Part shown: one piece after another, positions 14,930 through 22,220 of the stretch | Numbering within the stretch: the first letter of the stretch is position 1 | How the letters are laid out: each line of letters opens with the position of its first letter | From: CAG-791 sp963629395 | Lineage (GTDB): Bacteria; Bacillota; Clostridia; Lachnospirales; Lachnospiraceae | Assembly: GCA_963629395.1 (NCBI GenBank) | Contig: CAVGIV010000046.1 | Coordinates: 1 to 23,215 of the forward strand | Length of the DNA: 23,215 nt | Direction of reading: 5' to 3' | The notes under the pieces: generated by a model | The model's input: only the letters and a program-made list of their open reading frames with translations | Databases searched by the model: none | Told to the model about the DNA's origin: nothing | Translations under genes and position numbers: made by a program

Positions 14930-15619
14930 TTAAATCTTGAACCGGTATCCCACGCCCCAGATAGTCTCAATGTACTGCGGATTGGAGGTATCGTATTCCA
15001 GCTTCTCCCGTATCTTTTTGATATGAACGGTCACAGTCGCAATGTCTCCGACGCTGTCCATATTCCAGACTCTGCGGAACAGCTCTTCCTTCGAAAAAAC
15101 ATGGTTTGGATTCTCCGCCAGGAAGGTCAGAAGATCAAACTCCTTCGTGGTAAACTGTCTCTCCTCTCCGTCAACCCATACTCTGCGCGCTGTCTTGTCA
15201 ATTTTCAGGCCGCGGATCTCGATGACCGTGTTCTCCGGCTTCCCTACGCCCACCAGGCGTTCATACTGTGCCAGGTGCGCCTTTACACGTGCCACCAGCT
15301 CACTGGGGCTGAACGGCTTGGTCATGTAGTCATCTGCTCCCAGTCCAAGTCCCTTGATCTTATCGATGTCGTCCTTTTTCGCAGACACCATTAAAATCGG
15401 TACATTCTTCTGCTCCCGTATCCGACGGCAAACCTCAAAGCCGTCCATTCCCGGCAGCATAAGATCCAGAATAATCAGGTCAAACGGTTCCGCCAGGGCC
15501 GCCTTCAGTCCGGTATCTCCCCTTGTTTCCACCTTCACCTCAAAATTTGAGACCTCCAGATAATCCTTCTCCAGATCCGCAATGGACTCCTCATCCTCAA
15601 TAATCAGAATTCTGCTCAT
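14930..15619 (-). CDS. OmpR/PhoB-family response regulator
   Basis: The 229-residue protein has a receiver domain (1-120) with acidic pocket E8-D9-E10, phosphoacceptor D52 (LIILDLMLPGMDG), VSAKKD and the conserved lysine in MTKPFSP. A winged-helix DNA-binding domain of the OmpR/PhoB type follows (ARRVWVDGEERQFTTKEFDLL...HVFSKEELFRRVW...VTVHIKKIREKLE...IETIWGVGYRF). AGAGGAA precedes the ATG. It lies 96 bp downstream of its sensor kinase on the same strand, so the kinase is transcribed first, the reverse of the common order. Targets are unknown; its neighbourhood of envelope-modification genes suggests a cell-envelope signal. Confidence 0.94.
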   Translation of the reverse strand: MSRILIIEDEESIADLEKDYLEVSNFEVKVETRGDTGLKAALAEPFDLIILDLMLPGMDGFEVCRRIREQKNVPILMVSAKKDDIDKIKGLGLGADDYMTKPFSPSELVARVKAHLAQYERLVGVGKPENTVIEIRGLKIDKTARRVWVDGEERQFTTKEFDLLTFLAENPNHVFSKEELFRRVWNMDSVGDIATVTVHIKKIREKLEYDTSNPQYIETIWGVGYRFKI

Positions 15620-15715
15620 GCTGTTCCTCTTTTCTGCCGCAAGCTGCAGCTATTTCTTCCTAATGTCTATACTCTCAATCCCACTATGCGCTGCGATACA
15701 GCTTGTAGGATACCC

Positions 15716-16819
15716 TCATGCCGTCACCGTTTCATCGACCGGCTTATTCTCCCGATACTTGCGGAATACCAGATGCATACAGGTTCCGACATGCTCCTTG
15801 CCGGTTGCCCAGATATATCCGCCGTGATCCTCTACAATCTTTTTAACAATGGAGAGCCCGATTCCGCTTCCGCCGGTTGCGGAGTTCCGTGAGGCATCTG
15901 CCCGATAAAACCGATCAAAAATATTCGGCAGGTCCTTCGCCGCAATGCCTCTTCCGTTGTCCTCAATCTCAATCCGCACACTATCCTGCTCGTCCAGCAG
16001 ACGAATGTCAATTCTTCCGTGCGGTTTATCCATGTATTTCACGCTGTTGCTGATGATATTATTGATTACCCTTTTAAACTGCTCCGGATCCGCAATCATT
16101 TCCGTATCCCGCGGGAGAAGATTGGAATAGTTCAGTTCAATGTTTTTGGACTCCAGATCCATTCCGATCTCTTCCACACAGTCTCCAAAATAATCCCACA
16201 TATTTATCCGCCTGAAATTATATGGGATTTTATCATTATCGATCTTAGAATACAGCGTCAGCTCGTTGATCAGCTTCACCATATCCCCCACCTTGCTGTA
16301 AATGGTGCGAAGGTATTTTTCCTGTTTTTCCGGTGTGTTCGCCACGCCGTCGAGAAGTCCCTCCACATAGCCCTTAATGGACGTAATGGGTGTCTTCAAA
16401 TCGTGCGAAATATTACTGATCAGCTCCCGGTCGTGCTTGTCATTTTCCAGCTTCTGTTCCGCGGACTCCTTCAGACGAAGCCGCATATCCTCGTAGCCGC
16501 GGTAAAGCTCTCCGATTTCTCCGGTCTGTGTCGTAGAAAGAATATAATCCAGATTCCCGTCCCGGATCTGACTCATGGCAGTTTTCAGCTGGTTGACAGG
16601 GTCCAGAAGGCTCGATTTCAGCCAGCTGATCAGCAGCAGTGCCGTGACCACCAGAATGACCACAATGGTTATTCCCAGCGTCATAATAATGCTCTTAGGC
16701 ACCAGTGCCGCATCCCTTGGCAGCACATGACAAATAACCCGGAATGCTGCATATGAGAGCAGTGCCGGCAATACAATAACAATAGAAAAAGCGATGATCA
16801 GCTTTCGGCGAAAGGACAT
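15716..16819 (-). CDS. Membrane sensor histidine kinase
   Basis: The 367-residue protein has two membrane helices (about 7-27 and 44-66), enclosing only a short external loop. A HAMP linker, a HisKA domain with phosphoacceptor H139 (ISNISHDLKTPITSIKGY) and a HATPase_c domain follow, the last with N box NIISNSVKY, G1 DNGRGIA, F box FDRFYR and G2 GGSGIGLSI. The near-absent sensory loop resembles intramembrane-sensing kinases that detect envelope stress or act with a membrane partner. AAGGAGGT precedes the ATG at 16819. A TATAAT -10 lies about 40 bp upstream. It is divergent from the SGNH/FkbH/ACP/MBOAT operon, which it may control. Confidence 0.94.
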   Translation of the reverse strand: MSFRRKLIIAFSIVIVLPALLSYAAFRVICHVLPRDAALVPKSIIMTLGITIVVILVVTALLLISWLKSSLLDPVNQLKTAMSQIRDGNLDYILSTTQTGEIGELYRGYEDMRLRLKESAEQKLENDKHDRELISNISHDLKTPITSIKGYVEGLLDGVANTPEKQEKYLRTIYSKVGDMVKLINELTLYSKIDNDKIPYNFRRINMWDYFGDCVEEIGMDLESKNIELNYSNLLPRDTEMIADPEQFKRVINNIISNSVKYMDKPHGRIDIRLLDEQDSVRIEIEDNGRGIAAKDLPNIFDRFYRADASRNSATGGSGIGLSIVKKIVEDHGGYIWATGKEHVGTCMHLVFRKYRENKPVDETVTA

Positions 16820-16858
16820 ACTGCGTACCTCCTTGAAGTCATTTAAACCAGATACTGT

Positions 16859-16864
16859 ATTATA
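16859..16864 (-). promoter_or_regulatory. -10 element upstream of the sensor kinase gene
   Basis: The minus strand has a perfect TATAAT, 39 bp before the kinase ATG. No good -35 is seen at the expected spacing; that region falls inside repeat copy F. This is what an activator-dependent promoter might look like. Confidence 0.45.
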
Positions 16865-16875
16865 GCATTTGCTGC

Positions 16876-16906
16876 AGCAGTGATTTTACGAATGCGCTCT
16901 GAATAG
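16876..16906 (+). repeat. Dispersed 31-bp repeat family 2, copy F
   Basis: The plus strand reads AGCAGTGATTTT, 11 variable bases, then CTGAATAG. It occupies the centre of the 116-bp divergent gap and is oriented toward the SGNH gene, 29 bp upstream of its ATG. It also covers the expected -35 region of the kinase promoter. Confidence 0.65.
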
Positions 16907-16935
16907 TTGCCGGATATATGCTAAACTAGCGGTAT

Positions 16936-18465
16936 ATGAAAAAATCACGACTTCTCAATTATATACTGCATATTCTTTTGTTTCTCGTCCTTGCCGGCCT
17001 TGGCTTCCATTATGTAAACCGGGTCCTGACTGCCAAGGATCCGGAGGAGCTGTCTGCATATTATTATGACTACCCTAAGGGCTCCTTTGACGTCATCATT
17101 GCAGGCCCCTCCGTCATGAAAAATGCGGTGCAGCCGGTCCAGCTCTGGCAGGATTACGGCATTCGCGCCTACAATCTTTCCTGCGGTAACCAGTCTCTTT
17201 CCTGCAGCTACTACATTCTTAAGGATGCCATCGATAGAGACCACCCTTCTTTGGTGGTTTTGGATGTCACCTACGCGGAGGAAATTTACGTTACCCGCAG
17301 CAAGAACTTTGTCCACTACCTGACCGATGTCATGCCGCTGACGGACACATACCGGTATCAAATGATTCAGGAGGTTGTACAGCCGCAGGATCGGATCGAG
17401 TTTTATTTTCCCTTTTATTCCTTCCATTCCCGTTGGAAGGAGGTTACCGCATCCGACTTCCAAAACGGCAACTATCAAAAATATACACTGGGCTCTGTTA
17501 CCTACGCCAGGACGGTCGGCTACGACGCCGTGCCTTTTCAGCGCTATGACGTTGATACGTCTCTTAGCGATGTTTCACGGGAGTATCTGGAGAAGATTAT
17601 TGCCCTTTGCGCAGAAACAAATACAGAGCTTTTGTTCACCTGCTGCCCTGTCAGCTCCGCAAACGGCGACTGTGACGAAAGGAGCTTTAATTCACGCCGC
17701 TCTGTGATGAAGGAGGTTTCCGCGCTGGCTGCCAAGAACAATGTTCCGTTCCTGAATTTCCTGGAAAATCCGGACGCCGTGCAAACCGATGCCTATAAAG
17801 ACTTCTGGGATGGCATTCACCTCAATATGTTCGGTTCTGCCAAGGTGACTTCGTTTCTTGGAACCTATATCAGCAACAACTACTCTCTTCCGGAACATGC
17901 TGATAACGATGCGTTCGCAAAGCATATGGAGGAGCTTATCCCGCACTATGAAAAGGTCTGCCGTTCACAGGCGTTTACGACGGTCAGCCGCACAGATGTG
18001 CTGATGGAGCTTCTGGAGACCTATCGAAAGGATTCCGATCTTCTTTACGTAATGGAGGCCAGCAGCATCGATCCCTCCGCGCTCTCTTCCGATATTATAA
18101 ACGGATTGCGAAAGCTTGGTCTTACACTTTCCGATACCGCTTCGGATGAAGCCTCCGCTTCCTTCAATTACCTGGCTGTCACAGCCGGCGGCATTGTGCT
18201 GCAGCAGGAATCCGCAGGAAGTGACGTATCACTTTCCTGTCAGGATACAATTTCCGGCTGTCGCATTCGACTTCAGACCGCCGGAGTTTCTGCTTCCTAT
18301 GAAGACATACGTGAGCTGGTCATGCTCCAAAACGGTGATTACACCGGAGATTCTGCAGGACTCCATATCGCAATCTATGATACCGATGAGCATGCCCTCA
18401 TCGACTGCATTACAATTTCTTTTGACGGATCATCACTGACACACTGGACGGAGGTTGGCAACTGA
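16936..18465 (+). CDS. DltD-like membrane-anchored SGNH protein with extra C-terminal domain
   Basis: The 509-residue protein begins with a charged MKKSR and one membrane helix (about 8-30). An extracellular SGNH-like domain follows with nucleophile S59 (FDVIIAGPSVMKNAVQP), block III-like GNQS and the D292/H295 pair in WDGIHLNMFGSAK. This is the layout of DltD and of SGNH partners of MBOAT enzymes. Residues about 340-509 form an additional region predicted by eye to be mixed helix then beta-rich; I do not recognise it, and it could bind the acceptor polymer. The start at 16936 has almost no ribosome binding site. The stop is 1 bp before the fkbH-like start. It is the first gene of the operon. 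Confidence 0.75.
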   Translation: MKKSRLLNYILHILLFLVLAGLGFHYVNRVLTAKDPEELSAYYYDYPKGSFDVIIAGPSVMKNAVQPVQLWQDYGIRAYNLSCGNQSLSCSYYILKDAIDRDHPSLVVLDVTYAEEIYVTRSKNFVHYLTDVMPLTDTYRYQMIQEVVQPQDRIEFYFPFYSFHSRWKEVTASDFQNGNYQKYTLGSVTYARTVGYDAVPFQRYDVDTSLSDVSREYLEKIIALCAETNTELLFTCCPVSSANGDCDERSFNSRRSVMKEVSALAAKNNVPFLNFLENPDAVQTDAYKDFWDGIHLNMFGSAKVTSFLGTYISNNYSLPEHADNDAFAKHMEELIPHYEKVCRSQAFTTVSRTDVLMELLETYRKDSDLLYVMEASSIDPSALSSDIINGLRKLGLTLSDTASDEASASFNYLAVTAGGIVLQQESAGSDVSLSCQDTISGCRIRLQTAGVSASYEDIRELVMLQNGDYTGDSAGLHIAIYDTDEHALIDCITISFDGSSLTHWTEVGN

Positions 18466-18466
18466 C

Positions 18467-20299
18467 ATGCTGCATGAATTAGAATATCCCTTTGACTCTG
18501 AACTGATTCTCCAGAAGAAAAAATCCCTGCGGCGCAGACTTCTGGAGGAGGGTGCTGCAGATGCAGCGGCTCCATCCTCCGATAATCCCCCCAGGCGCAT
18601 TCCGAAGAAGATTGCGATCCTTGGCGGTTCTACAACCAGCGATATTAAGAAAATTCTGGAGCTTTTCCTGCTGAACATCGGCATCGAGCCCACCTTTTAT
18701 GAATCCGAGTATGCTCAATACTGGCAGGACGTCATGTTTGACAATCCGGAACTGGTCGAATTTGCTCCGGATCTTATTTACATTCACACGTCCTCCCGCA
18801 ATCTGCGTACCTTTCCTACGGTTCGCATGGACGCAGAGGCGATTGATTCACTCTTGCAGGAGACCTTCCGGCCATTTGCAGCTATGTGGGACAAAATAGC
18901 TGCGGCCTACCATTGTCCGGTAATACAGAACAACTTCGAGCAGCCCTTTTACCGGCTTCTCGGAAATAAGGATGTATCCGATGTACATGGCAAGCTGAAT
19001 TTTGTACATCGCCTGAATGGACTTTTCTACGAATATGCACAAACGCATGAGAATTTCTACATTCAGGATATTAACTTCCTGGCATCCTCTTACGGTCTGA
19101 CAAAATGGGCTGATCCCTATTACTGGCATATGTATAAATATGCGCTGGCGGTCCCTGCCATTCCGGAGCTTGCTTACAATCTTTCCTGCATCGTCCAGTC
19201 CATCTACGGCAAGAACAAAAAGGCGCTCGTTCTTGATCTGGACAACACGCTCTGGGGCGGAATTGTAGGTGATGACGGTCCGGAGAATATTGATATCGGG
19301 CAGGAAACGCCTACCGCCCAGCTGTACAGTGAGTTCCAAAGCTACATTCTGGAGCATAAGGATCTTGGTATCCTGCTTGCTGTTGATTCCAAAAATGACG
19401 AGGAAAACGCCCTGGCCGGTCTGAACCGCCCTGACAGCATTCTGCACCCCGATGATTTTCTGGTCATAAAGGCAAACTGGGAGCCCAAGGACCGCAATCT
19501 TCTGCAGATTGCCAAGCAGATCAATATTGGCAGCGATGCCCTTGTTTTTGTGGATGATAACCCTGCAGAACGTCACATTGTAAAAAGTCAGGTTCCAGGT
19601 GCCGCTGTCCCGGAAATGACAGTTCCGGAGCACTATATTACAGAGCTGGATCGCGCAGGCTATTTTGAAGTGACTGTGCTGTCAAAGGATGATCTTGCAC
19701 GTAATGAGATGTATAAAGCCAATCTTCAGCGCATGCAGCAGGAGGCGAGCTTCTCCGATTACCACGATTACCTTCTCTCGCTGGAGATGAGGGCAGAAAT
19801 CAAACCCTTCGCCCCTATGTATATGGCTCGCATTGCGCAGCTTACCAATAAGAGCAATCAGTTCAATCTTACAACGCTCCGCTGCTCACAGGCAGATATT
19901 GAACGGTATGCTGCCAGTGCAGATCACATTACACTTTATGGCAAGCTTGAGGACCGCTTTGGCGACAATGGCGTTGTGAGTGTTGTTTTTGGTCATATTG
20001 ATTCTGATAATGCCGCTCTTTTCCATATTGATCTATGGCTGATGAGCTGCCGTGTTCTGAAGAGAGACATGGAGCTGGCTATGATGGATGTACTGGCAGC
20101 CACCTGCATGCAGCGCGGTATTACAGAGCTTCGGGGCTACTATTACCCTACGGCCAAAAATAAAATGGTTCAGGGCTTCTATGAGATGCTGGGCTTTGAC
20201 AAGCTCTCGGAGTCCCAGGACGGCAGCACCAGCTGGTCGCTGTCTTTAGCGGACGGTTATCAGAAAAAGACAGATGCAATACAAATCAATGCGCAGTGA
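18467..20299 (+). CDS. FkbH-like HAD-superfamily glyceryltransferase/phosphatase
   Basis: The 610-residue protein has the full-length FkbH layout. The N-terminal domain (about 45-240) begins with KKIAILGGSTTSDIKKILEL, resembling a degenerate SGNH fold. The HAD domain carries D257 and D259 (ALVLDLDNTLWGGIVGDDG) and VFVDDNPAE at about 360-368. The C-terminal GNAT-like domain has QLTNKSNQFNLTTLR, RFGDNGVVSVV and the family-typical MSCRVLKRDME (C528). Characterised FkbH-type enzymes take D-1,3-bisphosphoglycerate, dephosphorylate it and load the glyceryl group on an acyl carrier protein. The carrier is the next gene. The start is the ATG at 18467, behind GGAGGT at 11 nt; a TTG at 18455 overlaps that site and is unlikely. 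In this operon it takes the place DltA has in dlt operons. Confidence 0.88.
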   Translation: MLHELEYPFDSELILQKKKSLRRRLLEEGAADAAAPSSDNPPRRIPKKIAILGGSTTSDIKKILELFLLNIGIEPTFYESEYAQYWQDVMFDNPELVEFAPDLIYIHTSSRNLRTFPTVRMDAEAIDSLLQETFRPFAAMWDKIAAAYHCPVIQNNFEQPFYRLLGNKDVSDVHGKLNFVHRLNGLFYEYAQTHENFYIQDINFLASSYGLTKWADPYYWHMYKYALAVPAIPELAYNLSCIVQSIYGKNKKALVLDLDNTLWGGIVGDDGPENIDIGQETPTAQLYSEFQSYILEHKDLGILLAVDSKNDEENALAGLNRPDSILHPDDFLVIKANWEPKDRNLLQIAKQINIGSDALVFVDDNPAERHIVKSQVPGAAVPEMTVPEHYITELDRAGYFEVTVLSKDDLARNEMYKANLQRMQQEASFSDYHDYLLSLEMRAEIKPFAPMYMARIAQLTNKSNQFNLTTLRCSQADIERYAASADHITLYGKLEDRFGDNGVVSVVFGHIDSDNAALFHIDLWLMSCRVLKRDMELAMMDVLAATCMQRGITELRGYYYPTAKNKMVQGFYEMLGFDKLSESQDGSTSWSLSLADGYQKKTDAIQINAQ

Positions 20300-20300
20300 C

Positions 20301-20334
20301 CCTGTATATGGGCTGAAATTTATCCCATAACAGG
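20301..20334 (+). other. Intercistronic hairpin between the FkbH-like and ACP genes
   Basis: CCTGTATATGGG (20301-20312) pairs with CCCATAACAGG (20324-20334), leaving one bulged base and an 11-nt loop. No T-run follows, so it is more likely a processing or stability element than a terminator. It lies 51 bp before the carrier-protein start. Confidence 0.45.
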
Positions 20335-20385
20335 TACAGCTTCGCAGCATGGAGAACAAGTAGCTTTTTTAAGGAGGATTAGGTG

Positions 20386-20625
20386 ATGACAAGAGATGAA
20401 GTGTATGACAGATTGAACGACGTTTTTCGTACTGTCTTTGATGATGATTCCATAACGGTGCATGATGAAACCACTTCTGCAGACATTGAAGACTGGGATT
20501 CCCTGGAGCATATTGATTTAATTGTCTCCATTGAGAAGGAATTTGGCATGAAATTTACCATGTCAGAGACGACCGGAATGAAGAATGTCGGAGAAATGGT
20601 TGATATTATCCTGCAGCGTGTATAG
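20386..20625 (+). CDS. Acyl carrier protein (DltC-like role)
   Basis: The 79-residue acidic protein is a phosphopantetheine carrier. The attachment serine is S39 in DIEDWDSLEHIDLIVSIEKEFG, followed by the helix-III pattern MKFTMSETTGMKNVGEMVDIIL. Length is normal. It has the best ribosome binding site in the operon (AAGGAGG, 8 nt before the ATG); a GTG immediately before the ATG is an alternative start. Placed between the FkbH-like enzyme and an MBOAT, it most likely carries the acyl (probably glyceryl) unit from one to the other at the inner face of the membrane. It is not the fatty-acid ACP, since no fab genes are near. Confidence 0.92.
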   Translation: MTRDEVYDRLNDVFRTVFDDDSITVHDETTSADIEDWDSLEHIDLIVSIEKEFGMKFTMSETTGMKNVGEMVDIILQRV

Positions 20626-20657
20626 TTTTTTAAGCTGCATTACGCGAGAATAACATT

Positions 20658-22172
20658 ATGTCTTTGATTTCACTGGAGTTTCTTGGATTTTGCCTGCTTT
20701 TGATTGTGGTTTATTACCTGCTCCCGGGGAAGCTGCAGAATATATGCCTTCTGGCTGCGAATGTTCTGTTCCTGCTTCCGCTGGAGCATGCAGGATCTGC
20801 CGTTTTTTCTCTTTTCCTATCAATTCTATCCGTTTATCTTGCTGCGGCAGGGATCGACAGGTGGCGCGGCAGCATTCACCAGAAATTTCTGTTTCACGGC
20901 GTGGTTCTTTTGAACCTGGCACTGCTTTTTTTGTACAAATATCTGCCCTGTGCACAGCTGCTTAGCGAATTTCTCCATATTCCGGTGCAGCTTCCGGATC
21001 TATCTGCGTTTGCGCCGCTTGGAATATCCTTTTATACGCTGCAGCTATTGGGATATTTAATTACCGTTAATGACGGCGGCATGCCGGCGGAGCATAATTT
21101 TCTTCGCTTTGCCGTTTTCGGCAGCTTCTTCCCGCAGCTGACTTCCGGACCGATTTCCCGCTATGAAGACATGGTCACCCAGCTTTCAAAGAAAAGACCG
21201 CTTCAATATGAGAATCTGACACGCGGCTCTCAGCGCATGCTGTGGGGATTCTTTAAAAAGATCGTTATTTCTGAACGGGCAGCTGTGCCTGTGAACACTG
21301 TCTTTGCCAGCTTTGGTACTTATAACGGCTTTTATATTCCTGTAGCGGCAGCTTTGTTTGCACTCCAGCTGTATTGTGATTTCTCCGGCTGCATGGATAT
21401 CGTGATCGGACTTTCCGAAATTCTGGGCATTAAACTCCCTGAGAATTTCGAATCACCTTTTTTCTCGGTGTCTATGACCGAATTCTGGCGAAGATGGCAT
21501 ATCACGCTGGGCGGCTGGTGCAAGGATTTTGTTTTTTATCCGATTCAAAAATCCAATCTGTTCTGCCGTCTTCGTGATAAATCCGTAAAACGATTCGGCC
21601 GTAAAAAGGGAAAGAAAGTTCCCATGTATGCTGCGATGTGCATCATGTGGTTTGTGGTCGGCTTCTGGCACGGCGGATTTCTTCGCTACATAATCGGCTC
21701 GGGACTGCTTCACTTTGGTTATATCGTATTGGAGCAGGAGGGAGCGCCTCTCTGGAAGAGAATAAATTCCTGCCTGCATTTCGTCCCCGGCTCCGCAGGA
21801 CATACTGCCTTCTGCAGAGTGCGTACGTTTCTTCTGGCCTGCAGCGGCTTTATCTTTTTCCGCTCTGCGAGCATTTCAGATGCACTTCATATGTACGGAG
21901 CCATTACTACCTGGAATCCGGTTGTGTTCTCTTTAACCGGATTTGAAGCTCTGGGACTGGACCAGCCGGATATCCTTGTACTTATTCTCGCAACATTACT
22001 GCTGGCATTTGTAGAATCCAGGCAGCAGCATGGCAGTGTTCGCGAACAGATTTCAACGCAAAGTTTGCCTGTTCGTTATCTGCTGTTTCTGGGTTTGTTT
22101 TTCATCGTTATTATATTTGGAGAATACGGCAGCGGATTCCAATCCGAATCCTTTATTTATGCTAATTTCTGA
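20658..22172 (+). CDS. MBOAT-family membrane O-acyltransferase (DltB-like)
   Basis: The 504-residue polytopic protein is a second MBOAT of the AlgI/DltB group. Conserved features are APLGISFYTLQLLGYLI, FFPQLTSGPISRYEDM, LQLYCDFSGCMDIVIGLSEILG and MTEFWRRWHITLGGWCKDFVFYP. The catalytic histidine is H338 in FVVGFWHGGFLRY. Membrane helices run through both ends. A Lys/Arg-rich stretch at about 307-322 (RDKSVKRFGRKKGKKV) probably faces the cytoplasm, where DltB docks its carrier protein. It starts 32 bp after the ACP with a weak site. Inferred role: transfer of the ACP-bound acyl group across the membrane to the SGNH protein or directly to a surface polymer. It is clearly divergent from the MBOAT at 11795-13243. 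Confidence 0.9.
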   Translation: MSLISLEFLGFCLLLIVVYYLLPGKLQNICLLAANVLFLLPLEHAGSAVFSLFLSILSVYLAAAGIDRWRGSIHQKFLFHGVVLLNLALLFLYKYLPCAQLLSEFLHIPVQLPDLSAFAPLGISFYTLQLLGYLITVNDGGMPAEHNFLRFAVFGSFFPQLTSGPISRYEDMVTQLSKKRPLQYENLTRGSQRMLWGFFKKIVISERAAVPVNTVFASFGTYNGFYIPVAAALFALQLYCDFSGCMDIVIGLSEILGIKLPENFESPFFSVSMTEFWRRWHITLGGWCKDFVFYPIQKSNLFCRLRDKSVKRFGRKKGKKVPMYAAMCIMWFVVGFWHGGFLRYIIGSGLLHFGYIVLEQEGAPLWKRINSCLHFVPGSAGHTAFCRVRTFLLACSGFIFFRSASISDALHMYGAITTWNPVVFSLTGFEALGLDQPDILVLILATLLLAFVESRQQHGSVREQISTQSLPVRYLLFLGLFFIVIIFGEYGSGFQSESFIYANF

Positions 22173-22220
22173 TGCGTCTGTTTATTAGGGTTTTGTAATT
22201 GTTTAGAGAGGAACTTACTT

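Noticed and set aside
3870..16906. CRISPR array from the 31-bp repeats
   Set aside because: The copies are kilobases apart, imperfect in the centre, and no spacers or cas genes are present.
16936..22172. Classical dltABCD operon for D-alanylation
   Set aside because: No adenylation-domain DltA is present in the window; the activating position is taken by an FkbH-family HAD enzyme.
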